DNA of 54,980 nucleotides from CAZJGG01 sp964545475 (lineage in GTDB: Bacteria > Bacillota > Clostridia > Lachnospirales > JAISER01), in contig CAZJGG010000013.1 of assembly GCA_964545475.1 (NCBI GenBank), forward strand, positions 1 through 54,980, given 5' to 3'. A model generated the notes under the pieces. The model was given only the letters and a program-made list of their open reading frames with translations. It searched no databases and was not told the origin of the DNA. Shown here one piece after another: positions 9,146 through 17,983 of the stretch. Made by a program: the position numbers and the translations under genes. The stretch's first letter is position 1; every line of letters begins with the position of its first letter.

Positions 9146-9184
9146 GATGAAATTTGTACATTATAAATAAAAAGGAGGCTTATT

Positions 9185-9502
9185 ATGATAGAGCTTGATA
9201 AGGACAATTTTGAGGCAGAGGTATTACAATGCCAGTCAACCGTTTTTGTTGATTTTTACGGAGACGGCTGTGAGCCATGCAAAGCGCTTATGCCTGCTGT
9301 TCACGCTCTTGCTGAAAAATATGAAGGCAAGATGAAATTTACTGCTTTAAACACAACAAAAGCAAGAAGACTTGCTATTTCCCAAAAAGTTATGGGGCTT
9401 CCTGTAATGGCCGTTTATAAAGATGGCGCAAAAATTGCAGAGCTTGTTAAAGAAGAGTGCAACGAAGAAAACATTGAAAAAATGATTCTTGAAAATATGT
9501 AA
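9185..9502 (+). CDS. trxA: Thioredoxin, grd-operon type with CEPC active site
   Basis: This 105-residue thioredoxin-fold protein is the reductant for the selenoprotein GrdA. The active site is GDGCEPCKAL instead of the usual WCGPC: the tryptophan is missing and Gly is replaced by Glu, a known trait of thioredoxins in glycine reductase operons. The cis-proline is in GLPVMAVYK. The gene has AAGGAGG upstream and lies 39 bases after trxB. Confidence 0.95.
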   Translation: MIELDKDNFEAEVLQCQSTVFVDFYGDGCEPCKALMPAVHALAEKYEGKMKFTALNTTKARRLAISQKVMGLPVMAVYKDGAKIAELVKEECNEENIEKMILENM

Positions 9503-9576
9503 TTTATATTACAATAAATAACCAATTTCTGTAATTAATTACAGTTGGATACAGATTATTAAAAGGAGGAATTGTG

Positions 9577-10047
9577 ATGAGCTTGTTTGAAAACAGCAAA
9601 GTTATCATCATTGGCGACCGTGACGGTATACCCGGCGGCGCTATTGAAGAAACAGTTAAAACAGCAGGCGCAGAAGTTGTATTCTCATCTACAGAATGCT
9701 TCGTCTGAACTGCCGCAGGTGCAATGGACTTGGAAAACCAAAAAAGAGTTTTGGATTTCGCTAACCAATTTGGCCCAGAAAACGTAGTAGTTATTCTTGG
9801 GGCAGCAGAAGCTGAATCAGCAGGTTTGGCTGCTGAAACAGTAACAGGTGGCGACCCAGCTTTTGCAGGTCCGTTGACAGGGGTCCAGTTAGGACTCAAA
9901 GTGTACCATGTGTGTGAAGAACCGGTTAAATCAATTTGTGATGCAACGGTTTACGACGAGCAAGTAGGCATGATGGAAATGGTATTAGATGTTGATGCTA
10001 TTTCTGAAGAAATGAACAATATTCGCAGCCAGTTTATGAAATTTTAA
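9577..10047 (+). CDS. grdA: Glycine reductase selenoprotein A (in-frame TGA = Sec)
   Basis: GrdA is the small selenoprotein that receives the carboxymethyl group from component B as a selenoether and passes a ketene equivalent to component C. The TGA at 9706-9708 is Sec44 in the motif ECFVUTAAGAMDLE, the position known from characterised GrdA proteins. The full product is 156 residues, and only the part after the Sec is seen by naive ORF calling. The start is ATG at 9577 with AAAGGAGG upstream. A strong terminator follows directly, which may allow grdA to be made in excess over grdC and grdD. The SECIS hairpin is not obvious by eye: an AGGT loop-like motif is near, but the stem is weak. Confidence 0.96.
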
Positions 10048-10053
10048 TTACGG

Positions 10054-10089
10054 GCGCACGTAAATGCTTTGCGTTTGCGTGCGCTTTTT
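10054..10089 (+). terminator. Intrinsic terminator between grdA and grdC
   Basis: GCGCACG (10054-10060) pairs with CGTGCGC (10078-10084), and AAATGC with GCGTTT inside, followed by TTTTT. It is probably partly read through, since grdC and grdD belong to the same pathway and no strong promoter is seen before grdC. Confidence 0.85.
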
Positions 10090-10131
10090 AAATATTAAAT
10101 TTATTTATATAAATTAGAAATGAGGTAAAAA

Positions 10132-11685
10132 ATGAATAACGCTGTTATCAAAGGATGCGGTTATACTTTAGTACATGCGCCAGACATGGTAATACATTAC
10201 GGTACAACCCAAACCTCCGAACGTTTTACTAACCCTGATTCAGACTATTTAAAGAACATTACATCCTCTCTTAGAACATATGAGCAGGCCTTATCATACA
10301 TGCCAAACCAAACCTACATTGGAGCTATGACGCCGGAGGAATTGGCAAAGCAGGAAGCACCTCTTTACGACAAACAAATGCCGGGTGCGGACCGCTTTGC
10401 AAAATTTGGGGAAATTATGCCCCAGGATGAATTTATTTTGTTAATGCAAGTTTGTGACGTTTTTGACTTAATTAAGCTTGAATCAAGCTTTGTTGCCGCT
10501 ACTAAACCTAAAATAGAAAAACACCCACTTATTAAAAGCGATATAACAAGCAAAATAAAAGACGGTGTGGAAGTTGAAGAAATTAAACGCTTTATTAACG
10601 AAGAACACGCAGAAGCAATTTATCATGATCAAAAACTTGTAGGCTGCTGCAAACGTGCCCATAACATTGACGTGAACCTTTCTTCTCATACTCTTCTTGA
10701 AAACCTTGTTTCAAAAGCTTCATGCGTTTTAACTGTGCTTCATCTTATGAATGCTTCTGGCATGGCTAAAGAATCTGTAGATTATGTAATAGAATGCTCC
10801 GAGGAAGCTTGCGGTGATATGAATCAACGTGGCGGCGGTAACTTTGCAAAAGCTGTTGCGGAAATTGCAGGGCTTGTTAACGCTTCCGGCGCAGACTGCA
10901 GAGGTTTTTGCGCTGCTCCCACTCATGCTCTTATTCAGGCGGCTTCTCTTGTAAAAGCTGGTACATTTGAAAACATTGTTGTTTGTGCCGGAGGTTCTAC
11001 AGCGAAGCTTGGTATGAACGGTAAAGACCATATTAAAAAAGGCGTACCTGTTTTGGAAGACGTTGTAGGTGGTTTTGCCGTATTAGTCAGCAAAAATGAT
11101 GGCGTTAACCCAGAAATTAACCTTGATATTATTGGCAAACACAGCGTTGGCACAGGTTCTTCACCACAAGCGGTTATCGCTTCTTTAACAAGCGATGCTC
11201 TTACAAAAGCAGGGCTTAAAATAACATCAATTGATAAATATTCAGTTGAAATGCAAAACCCTGATGTTACAAAACCAGCAGGCGCAGGGGACGTTCCTCT
11301 TGCAAATTATAAAATGATTGCGGCTTTAGCAGTTAAGCTTGGAGAAATTCCTAAAACTGATTTACAGGCGTTTATTGACAAACACGGTATGACGGGCTGG
11401 GCTCCAACACAAGGCCATATTCCGTCAGGGGTACCATATATTGGATTTGCTAGAGAAGCTATTCTTAATAAAGAAATTAACAAAGCAATGATTATCGGCA
11501 AGGGAAGCTTGTTCCTTGGAAGAATGACAAACCTTTTCGACGGTGTGTCTTTCATAATTCAACCAAACAGCGGAAAATCCGATGAAAGTAATGTTTCTGA
11601 AGATGTTATTAAAAAACATATTGCCGAGGCAATGAGAAGCTTTGCGGAAAATTTGCTTAAATCCTCTGACAGTAAGGAGGAATAA
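10132..11685 (+). CDS. grdC: Glycine reductase component C, subunit beta
   Basis: GrdC and GrdD form protein C, which releases acetyl phosphate from the carboxymethyl-selenoether on GrdA. The 517-residue protein has a ketoacyl-synthase-III-like (thiolase-fold) look: GADCRGFCAAPTHALIQAASLVKAGTF-type core with a cysteine, then GGSTAKLGMNGKDH. The ATG start follows a GAGGT site. The stop lies 1 base before the grdD ATG, and AGTAAGGAGG at the end of grdC is the grdD ribosome site. Confidence 0.95.
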   Translation: MNNAVIKGCGYTLVHAPDMVIHYGTTQTSERFTNPDSDYLKNITSSLRTYEQALSYMPNQTYIGAMTPEELAKQEAPLYDKQMPGADRFAKFGEIMPQDEFILLMQVCDVFDLIKLESSFVAATKPKIEKHPLIKSDITSKIKDGVEVEEIKRFINEEHAEAIYHDQKLVGCCKRAHNIDVNLSSHTLLENLVSKASCVLTVLHLMNASGMAKESVDYVIECSEEACGDMNQRGGGNFAKAVAEIAGLVNASGADCRGFCAAPTHALIQAASLVKAGTFENIVVCAGGSTAKLGMNGKDHIKKGVPVLEDVVGGFAVLVSKNDGVNPEINLDIIGKHSVGTGSSPQAVIASLTSDALTKAGLKITSIDKYSVEMQNPDVTKPAGAGDVPLANYKMIAALAVKLGEIPKTDLQAFIDKHGMTGWAPTQGHIPSGVPYIGFAREAILNKEINKAMIIGKGSLFLGRMTNLFDGVSFIIQPNSGKSDESNVSEDVIKKHIAEAMRSFAENLLKSSDSKEE

Positions 11686-11686
11686 T

Positions 11687-12835
11687 ATGAGCGACATAAA
11701 TAAAAGAATTGCCGAAACCTTTTTGGAGATTGCGGAAGGGCTGGAAACTGGGCATTTCGGCAAAAAAAGCAAAGTAGCGGTTATGGGGCTTGGCTCTGAA
11801 CACGGCGAAGACAACATGCTTCAAGGGGCTATAGCAGCAGCTAAAGCCGGAGTTTCCGTTGTTTACATTGGAACAAAAAGCCATGAATCTCTTGAATGTG
11901 TTTATGTTGAAACAGAGGAAGAATGTCACGCTGCTATGGATAGAATTCTTGAGGAAAAGAAAGCAGATGCGGCAGTTGCTATGCACTATCCATTCCCAAT
12001 TGGCGTTTCCACTGTGGGAAGAACTATCGTTCCGGCTAACGGCAAGGAAATATTTGTTTCAACTACTACAGGCACTTCGTCTACAGACAGAATAGAGGGC
12101 ATGGTACTTAACTCTATTTACGGGGTAATATGCGCAAAGGCTTGTGGAATTGAAAAACCTACATTGGGATTTTTAAACATTGACGGCGCAAGACAAACAG
12201 AGCGTATTATGAAAGAGCTTGCTAAAAATGGATATGACATTTGCTTTGCGGAATCCCAAAGGGCAGACGGCGGCTGTGTTTTAAGAGGAAACGACGTTTT
12301 AACAGCGGCGGCAGATATTGTTGTAACAGACCCTCTTACAGGCAATGTATTAATTAAAATGCTTTCTTCGTTTGTATCAGGAGGAAGTTATGAAGCGGTT
12401 GGGTACGGTTATGGCCCGGGCGTTGGCAGAAATTATGATAAACTTATATTTATTGTTTCCCGTGCCTCCGGTTCGGCTGTAGTTTCCGGGGCAATAAAAT
12501 ACGCCGCAGACATTGTAAACGGCGGTTATACCAAAATCTGCAAACAAGAATTTGAAAAAGCAGATAAAGCAGGGCTTAAAACTTTGCTTGAACAACTTAA
12601 GGCAGAAAAAACTAACGTAGCTACAGAAGAAGTTGTAAAAGCTCCGCCGGAAGAAGTTGCAACAGGGCAAATTTCCGGCATAGAAATTATGGACCTTGAA
12701 AATGCAGTTCACGTTTTATGGAAAGCCGGAATTTATGCAAAAAGCGGCATGGGCTGTACAGGACCTATAGTTTTGGTTTCCGAAGAAAAGCTTGAAAAAG
12801 CAACTCAAATTTTAACCGAAGCAAGCTTTTTATAA
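11687..12835 (+). CDS. grdD: Glycine reductase component C, subunit alpha
   Basis: This 382-residue protein of the PlsX/phosphate-acyltransferase-like type is the second subunit of protein C. The family motif SGMGCTGP lies near the C terminus (Cys about residue 357), matching the cysteine known to carry the acetyl group in clostridial GrdD. The start is ATG at 11687 with AAGGAGG upstream; the frame is open 15 codons further 5' inside grdC, which is rejected. It is the last gene of the grd operon. Confidence 0.95.
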   Translation: MSDINKRIAETFLEIAEGLETGHFGKKSKVAVMGLGSEHGEDNMLQGAIAAAKAGVSVVYIGTKSHESLECVYVETEEECHAAMDRILEEKKADAAVAMHYPFPIGVSTVGRTIVPANGKEIFVSTTTGTSSTDRIEGMVLNSIYGVICAKACGIEKPTLGFLNIDGARQTERIMKELAKNGYDICFAESQRADGGCVLRGNDVLTAAADIVVTDPLTGNVLIKMLSSFVSGGSYEAVGYGYGPGVGRNYDKLIFIVSRASGSAVVSGAIKYAADIVNGGYTKICKQEFEKADKAGLKTLLEQLKAEKTNVATEEVVKAPPEEVATGQISGIEIMDLENAVHVLWKAGIYAKSGMGCTGPIVLVSEEKLEKATQILTEASFL

Positions 12836-12842
12836 TATAACA

Positions 12843-12866
12843 TGAGTTCGACGAAGTCGAAAAGCC
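12843..12866. repeat. Palindromic repeat family A, copy 1
   Basis: This 24-base segment is identical to 24071-24094. It contains the hairpin TTCGAC-GAA-GTCGAA followed by AAGCC. It lies just after grdD and before that operon's terminator. The wider region is less similar to copy 2, so this looks like a decayed or partial copy. Confidence 0.7.
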
Positions 12867-12918
12867 TAAAAGCCTGTTAGTGAGTAAGGAGCAAAACTAG
12901 AGCTTTTATCAAACTTAA

Positions 12919-12962
12919 AAAAACGGGTAAACGTCCGAATTAAGGATGTCTTACCCGTTTTT
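12919..12962 (+). terminator. Intrinsic terminator of the grd operon
   Basis: AAAAACGGGTAA (12919-12930) pairs with TTACCCGTTTTT (12951-12962). ACGTCC pairs with GGATGT inside. It is A-rich before and T-rich after, so it could work in both directions. Confidence 0.85.
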
Positions 12963-13011
12963 ATATAATTGTATTTTTATTTGTCAAATTATTTATTTTA
13001 CTTAGTAAATA

Positions 13012-13020
13012 TGTTATAAT
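13012..13020 (+). promoter_or_regulatory. Extended -10 promoter before the 53-residue ORF
   Basis: TGTTATAAT is a TGn-extended consensus -10. No good -35 is found at 16-18 bases. It lies about 68 bases before the ATG at 13088. A similar TGTTATAAT ends at 13296, before the HD-GYP gene. Confidence 0.5.
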
Positions 13021-13087
13021 GCTTAGTGAAATAATTTTGGTGTGCAAATTAAAGTTTGGTATGTATTATAAAATTAGGAGGTAGCTT

Positions 13088-13249
13088 ATGAGGAAAAAAT
13101 ACTTTTGGATGCTAATAACATCTTTTGTTTTGTCGGCAGGAGGATTTATAACAAGCCGATTTATTGTGAAAATACCTGACCCTATAGCTATCATATTGCT
13201 CATATGTTCTGTAGTTTTGATTGTAATTTATTTGGTAAAAAACAGATAA
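13088..13249 (+). CDS. Small membrane protein, 53 residues
   Basis: The ORF runs from ATG 13088 to TAA 13249, with AGGAGGT 5 bases upstream. The N terminus is basic (MRKKYFWM). It is followed by a hydrophobic stretch (about 8-20), a short loop with SRFIVKIPDP, and a second strong hydrophobic helix (about 33-48) ending VKNR. Two membrane passes, or a signal anchor plus a helix, are likely. No family was recognised. A weak hairpin (AAACATTT/AAATGTTT, 13249-13271) follows the stop. Confidence 0.7.
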   Translation: MRKKYFWMLITSFVLSAGGFITSRFIVKIPDPIAIILLICSVVLIVIYLVKNR

Positions 13250-13330
13250 ACATTTTTTATATAAATGTTTATTTTATTTAATATCTGTGTTATAATACAA
13301 AATAAAATTACAAACGAGATGTGATATTTA

Positions 13331-14458
13331 ATGAGCGACTACTCTAACTCTCAAGAATTAAGCCAAAATGAAATCAATGTTTCATTTAAAGACATTAAAC
13401 CGAATATGGTTTTATCTAGAGATGTTGTGACTGAGGATGGAAAAGTTCTCCTTGGAAAAGACACAATGATAAACAATATTAATTTTACAAAACTTAAAGC
13501 GTTTGGGATTAGAGAGATATTTGTCAAAATAAAGTCTACTGATAGTAAGCTTGAAAACTTTGATGAAGAAATAAATACTATAGAGCGTCAAAGCATTCCT
13601 GTTGAAAGCCGTGAGGAATTCAGGGAATTCATAACCGTTTATGAGGATAAAAAAGAGAAAGTAAAAAAGGCTATTCATGCAATTTCCGACGGTCAATCGG
13701 TAGATTTGGAGCAGCTTTATTCTCTTACAGACGATGTTATGAAAAAGCTTAAATGTAAAAGCGATATATTTACGTTTATTGGGTTTATTAAAGATTATAG
13801 CGAACATACTTTTACACACAGTAGCAATGTTGCATTGCTTTCAAATCTTTTCGGGCACTGGCTGGATCTTGATGAAACAAATATGATAAATTTAACTGCA
13901 GCGGGTATATTGCATGACATTGGAAAGACAAAAACCCCACCGGGAATTTTAAACAAAAGAGGCAGGCTTTCCGACGAAGAGTTTAAAATAATGAAAATGC
14001 ATACAGTGGACGGATATAGAATTTTACAGCCGCAAGATATACCCAATGAAATAAAATTAACGGCTCTTATGCACCACGAAAGGATAGACGGGTCAGGTTA
14101 TCCTTTAGGAATTAAGGCTGAAAAAATTGACAAGCTATCTAAAATGGTCAGCATAGTGGATATATATGATGCGATGACTGCAAACAGGGTTTATAGAGGT
14201 AAAATATGCCCTTTTGAAGTTATAAGAACTTTTGAAACCAAGGTTTACGGAGAGCTTGACACTGAATTTTTGTGGATGTTTTTAAGAAACATAGCCTACA
14301 CTTATTTAGGAACTTGGGTTATACTGTCTGACGGCAGCATTGGGGAAGTTGTCTTTATTAATCAAAATAATTTATCAAAGCCTATTGTTAAAGTTGACGA
14401 CGGTAGAATTTTAGATTTAGCTTATGAAAAAGAATTGAAAATTGTATCGGTTGTATAG
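13331..14458 (+). CDS. HD-GYP domain protein, probable cyclic-di-GMP phosphodiesterase
   Basis: This 375-residue protein has no membrane segment. Residues about 10-65 form the small N-terminal domain often found before Firmicute HD-GYP domains (VLSRDVVTEDGKVLLG). Residues about 150-340 are HD-GYP: THSSNVALL, the metal motif GILHDIGKTKTPPGILNKRG, then HHERIDGSGYPLG (the GYP motif) and DIYDAMTANRVYRG. All usual metal ligands appear present, so it should be catalytic. It begins a tight operon, with only 9 bases to the MoxR gene. The TGTTATAAT upstream (13288-13296) is a likely promoter. Confidence 0.92.
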   Translation: MSDYSNSQELSQNEINVSFKDIKPNMVLSRDVVTEDGKVLLGKDTMINNINFTKLKAFGIREIFVKIKSTDSKLENFDEEINTIERQSIPVESREEFREFITVYEDKKEKVKKAIHAISDGQSVDLEQLYSLTDDVMKKLKCKSDIFTFIGFIKDYSEHTFTHSSNVALLSNLFGHWLDLDETNMINLTAAGILHDIGKTKTPPGILNKRGRLSDEEFKIMKMHTVDGYRILQPQDIPNEIKLTALMHHERIDGSGYPLGIKAEKIDKLSKMVSIVDIYDAMTANRVYRGKICPFEVIRTFETKVYGELDTEFLWMFLRNIAYTYLGTWVILSDGSIGEVVFINQNNLSKPIVKVDDGRILDLAYEKELKIVSVV

Positions 14459-14467
14459 GAGAATAAA

Positions 14468-15427
14468 ATGCTTGATATAAAGGAATTTAAGAATATTTTC
14501 GGTCATATTGAAAACGAAATATCAAAAGCAATAATAGGGCAAAAAGGCGTTGTAAGGGATGTTCTAACATCTGTTGTAGCAGGTGGTAACGTGCTTTTGG
14601 AGGGTCTCCCGGGGCTTGGAAAGACCCAAATGGTAAAAGCGTTTTCAAAAGCCCTTGATTTAGAATTTTCCCGTATACAGTTTACGCCGGATTTAATGCC
14701 TGCGGATATAACGGGAACAGATATTTACATTAAATCAAATAACGATGGAAGCTTTCAATTTCAAAAAGGACCTATTTTTACAAATCTATTACTTGCGGAT
14801 GAAATAAACCGGGCTACACCAAAAACACAAAGTGCTCTTTTAGAAGCAATGCAGGAAAAAACTGTAACCGTTGGTAACGCCACATACCCATTAGCGAATC
14901 CATTTTTTGTATTAGCTACTCAAAATCCCCTTGAACTAGAAGGAACATATCCTTTACCGGAAGCCCAACTTGACCGATTTTTAATGAAACTTAACGTAGA
15001 ATTTCCAAAAAAAGATGAATTATCTGATATTGTTAAATTAACAACAGGAACAGAAATTTCAGAGCCTAATAAGGCTTGCGACTGCGAAACGCTTATAGCT
15101 CTTGGTAATGCCTGCAGGCAAGTGCCTATTGCAAAGGCTGTTTCAGATTATGCTCTCGAAATTATTATGAAAGGTCACAGCGATTACGAAAATGCACCTG
15201 AAATTACAAAAAAATATGTAAGATACGGATCAAGTCCGAGGGGTGCTCAGGCGTTAATAACTGTATCCAGAATTTATGCGCTTTTAGACGAACGCTTTAA
15301 CGTTGCTTTTGACGACATTAAAAAGGCCGCTTTTCCAACATTGCGCCACAGACTTTTCCTTAATTTCGAGGCAACTGCCGAAGGAATTACCCCCGATGAT
15401 ATTATTGGGGAACTCATTAAGGAGTAA
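14468..15427 (+). CDS. MoxR-family AAA+ ATPase
   Basis: The product has 319 residues. The Walker A motif is EGLPGLGKTQMVKAF, Walker B is LADEINRATPKTQSALLEAMQE, the sensor region is LATQNPLELEGTYPLPEAQLDRF, and the C-terminal lid is present. MoxR ATPases act with VWA proteins as chaperones that mature or activate a partner. The DUF58 gene starts 2 bases after this stop, the standard pairing. The substrate is unknown. Confidence 0.95.
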   Translation: MLDIKEFKNIFGHIENEISKAIIGQKGVVRDVLTSVVAGGNVLLEGLPGLGKTQMVKAFSKALDLEFSRIQFTPDLMPADITGTDIYIKSNNDGSFQFQKGPIFTNLLLADEINRATPKTQSALLEAMQEKTVTVGNATYPLANPFFVLATQNPLELEGTYPLPEAQLDRFLMKLNVEFPKKDELSDIVKLTTGTEISEPNKACDCETLIALGNACRQVPIAKAVSDYALEIIMKGHSDYENAPEITKKYVRYGSSPRGAQALITVSRIYALLDERFNVAFDDIKKAAFPTLRHRLFLNFEATAEGITPDDIIGELIKE

Positions 15428-15429
15428 TT

Positions 15430-16296
15430 ATGGGCTTACAAGATTTACTTACAAAGGAATATATGAAAAGCCTTGATGCTTTTGCATTTAAACTTGGGCA
15501 AAATATTAAGACAATAAATCTAGGTCAAGGGTCGAGAAAATCCAAAAGCAAAGGTAACTCTTTGGAATTTTCAGATTTTAGGGATTATACCCCCGGCGAT
15601 GACATAAGGCGGATAGACTGGAACAGTTACGGCAGGCTTGACAAGCTTTTTATTAAATTATTTAATGAAGAGAAACAGTCGGCTTTTAACATATTTATAG
15701 ACAAAAGCAAATCAATGGACTTTGGTGAGACAAATAAGTTTTTATATGCAAAACTTCTGGCTGCATCAATTGCTTATATCGCTATGAAAAATTCCGACAA
15801 AGCTAATATATTTATTTGCGATAAAAATATTACTGCAAGAAAATTAAATATGTCTACAAAAAATATGTTTGCAGATTTAGTAAAATTTTTAGATGAAATC
15901 AACCCTTCTGAGAAGACGAAACTTAACGGTTGTATTAAAGAGGTTTTGAACTTAAATTTAGGAGCGGGCATAAGCTTTGTTATTTCTGATTTTTTTTCGG
16001 AAGACGGTTTTGAAGAAATTATAAAGGTTTTACAAAGCAAAAGACAAAAGGTATATTTAATACATGTGCTTGATTCCCATGAATATGATCCAAAGCTTTC
16101 AGAAGCACTTAAGCTTATAGATTCTGAAACCGGTGAAAACGTTGAAATATTTATATCAAATGATATTTTAAACGCATATGTTAAGACATTCAAAAATTTT
16201 CAAAATAATATAATAGAAGCGTGTGAAAAAAGAGGAGCTCATTATTTTTTCGCCCCGGCAGGAGAAAATATAATAAAGCTTCTATATAATATATAG
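15430..16296 (+). CDS. DUF58 domain protein (VWA-like), MoxR partner
   Basis: This 288-residue protein carries the DUF58 signature YTPGDDIRRIDWNSYGRLDKL (about residues 55-75). It is followed by FNIFIDKSKSMDFG, which holds the VWA metal-site DxSxS pattern. No membrane helix is seen, unlike longer DUF58 proteins. It is coupled to the MoxR gene before it (2-base gap) and lies 10 bases before the GAF/PAS gene. Confidence 0.92.
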   Translation: MGLQDLLTKEYMKSLDAFAFKLGQNIKTINLGQGSRKSKSKGNSLEFSDFRDYTPGDDIRRIDWNSYGRLDKLFIKLFNEEKQSAFNIFIDKSKSMDFGETNKFLYAKLLAASIAYIAMKNSDKANIFICDKNITARKLNMSTKNMFADLVKFLDEINPSEKTKLNGCIKEVLNLNLGAGISFVISDFFSEDGFEEIIKVLQSKRQKVYLIHVLDSHEYDPKLSEALKLIDSETGENVEIFISNDILNAYVKTFKNFQNNIIEACEKRGAHYFFAPAGENIIKLLYNI

Positions 16297-16306
16297 CGGG
16301 TGTTTT

Positions 16307-17923
16307 ATGAATAATAATGACAATTCCGAATTTAAAATGAGAATATTAATATTTTTTGAATTTATAGTTTTGGCTTTAGTTAATGAATATTTAATAATCA
16401 ATTATTCCGATAACCCTTTATTATTGGTAATTTGTTGTTTTATTTCCAGCGGAATTTTGTCTTATTCATATTTGCAATACCGTTTTATGAAAAAGACTAA
16501 AAATTATACAGAAGAAATATTAAATTGTATTGAGTTAATTAATAGAGACAACTATGACAGCGTTAAAGCAGCTGGAAGTGTGGTTTTGCAGCCGGTTTAC
16601 GACAGGTTTGCGGAAATACACAAAATTACAAAAGAAACGGAAGAAAACCGACAAAAAATTCTTTCCATAGTTAATTCCGTAGCGGTAAATATTGAAATTG
16701 AAAGCTTATTGGAAGATTTGTTGCCAAAGCTTATTGAAGTTACAAAAAGCAATTGCGGAGCTTTTTATTTGGCTAATCTTTCAACAAACAAACTTGAAAT
16801 AAAGAAATCTATAGGCTTTTCTAAAAACGTATATCAAGAATTTGATATATCCTTGGGGGAAGGCTTTATTGGTGCGCCTGCGCTTCATAAGGAAATTAAA
16901 ATTGTTATAGATATGCCGGACGACACAATTTATATTATAAGGACCTTTTTAGGCAAAGTTAAGCCCAAAAGCATGATGGTTGTACCAATTGTTAACCAGG
17001 AGCAGCTTGTGGGCGTTTTTGCTTTTGCAAGCATATTTGAATATTCCCAAAGCCAGCTTGAAATGGTGGAGCTTATAAAGTATTATGTAGGCGCAGCAGT
17101 TGGAAACGGCATGACATATGAAAAAACAAAAAGGCTTACAAACGAGCTTAAATTCCAAAACAGGCTTATTCAAAATTTAAATGACGATTTGGAAAAAAAG
17201 GTACAGGACAGAACTCAGTTTTTAGATGAAATAATAGATAGTATAAAAGATTACGCAATTTTTGCAATGGATAAGGATTTTAACATTATCCTTTGGAACA
17301 AAGGAGCGGAAATGCTGTTCGGATACACATTACAGGATACAATGGGCAAAAATGTTGAAAATATTTATCCTTCGGATGAAGTTAAAGCTGGTTATCTTAA
17401 AAAAAGGCTTGAAACGGTACAAAAAGAGGGAAGGCTTACGGAAACGGGATGGCGTTTTAGAAAAGACGGTTCCAGTTATTATGCAGAAACTGTACTTTTT
17501 ACAAGATACGACAGCCAGGGAGAAGTAAAAAGTATAACAAACATTACAAAAGATATTACGGCACTTAAAAATCTGGAAAGTCAACTTTGGTTTGAGAAGG
17601 AGTTTTCTCAAAGTTTAATAGAAACAAGTAATTCGGCAATGGTTTTTACAGATGAGGAAATGTATATTCAAACCGTTAATAAAATGGCAATTGAGCTTGT
17701 GGGGGAAGAACTTTTCGCTGGGCATCTTTTTTATGAATACTTTGAGGACAGTAACAGGTTTAAAGAAGAAATTGAAAATATTGTAGAAACATCCATTAAT
17801 TGCGCTATGAAATTTAAATTAAAAGACTCTGATATTGTTTTGAATATGAACGTTTCTGTTTTAATAAACGAAGTCGATTATTCAAGAATTTTGTTTTTTT
17901 ATTTATCTAAACATGTTGACTAA
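16307..17923 (+). CDS. Membrane sensor protein with GAF and PAS domains, no output domain
   Basis: The product has 538 residues. Two hydrophobic helices lie near the N terminus (about 11-30 and 34-52). A GAF domain follows at about 125-270 (GEGFIGAPALHKEIKIVIDMPDD), then a coiled segment with KVQDRTQFLDEI. A PAS/PAC pair lies at about 310-425 (YAIFAMDKDFNIILWNKGAEMLFGY; TNITKDITALKNLE), and a second, weaker PAS-like region runs to the end. There is no kinase, GGDEF, EAL or methyl-accepting domain, so the signal must pass through a partner. It is the last gene of the HD-GYP/MoxR/DUF58 operon, which suggests it senses for that set. Confidence 0.88.
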   Translation: MNNNDNSEFKMRILIFFEFIVLALVNEYLIINYSDNPLLLVICCFISSGILSYSYLQYRFMKKTKNYTEEILNCIELINRDNYDSVKAAGSVVLQPVYDRFAEIHKITKETEENRQKILSIVNSVAVNIEIESLLEDLLPKLIEVTKSNCGAFYLANLSTNKLEIKKSIGFSKNVYQEFDISLGEGFIGAPALHKEIKIVIDMPDDTIYIIRTFLGKVKPKSMMVVPIVNQEQLVGVFAFASIFEYSQSQLEMVELIKYYVGAAVGNGMTYEKTKRLTNELKFQNRLIQNLNDDLEKKVQDRTQFLDEIIDSIKDYAIFAMDKDFNIILWNKGAEMLFGYTLQDTMGKNVENIYPSDEVKAGYLKKRLETVQKEGRLTETGWRFRKDGSSYYAETVLFTRYDSQGEVKSITNITKDITALKNLESQLWFEKEFSQSLIETSNSAMVFTDEEMYIQTVNKMAIELVGEELFAGHLFYEYFEDSNRFKEEIENIVETSINCAMKFKLKDSDIVLNMNVSVLINEVDYSRILFFYLSKHVD

Positions 17924-17983
17924 TGTCTTATTAGTCGATATAATAAACTGCATTATGAAATTATTAGGAGGAAAATCTTAAGT

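Noticed and set aside
9706..9708. In-frame stop in the first third of grdA
   Set aside because: It sits in ECFV-U-TAAGA, the known Sec44 site of GrdA, so recoding is far more likely than a mutation.
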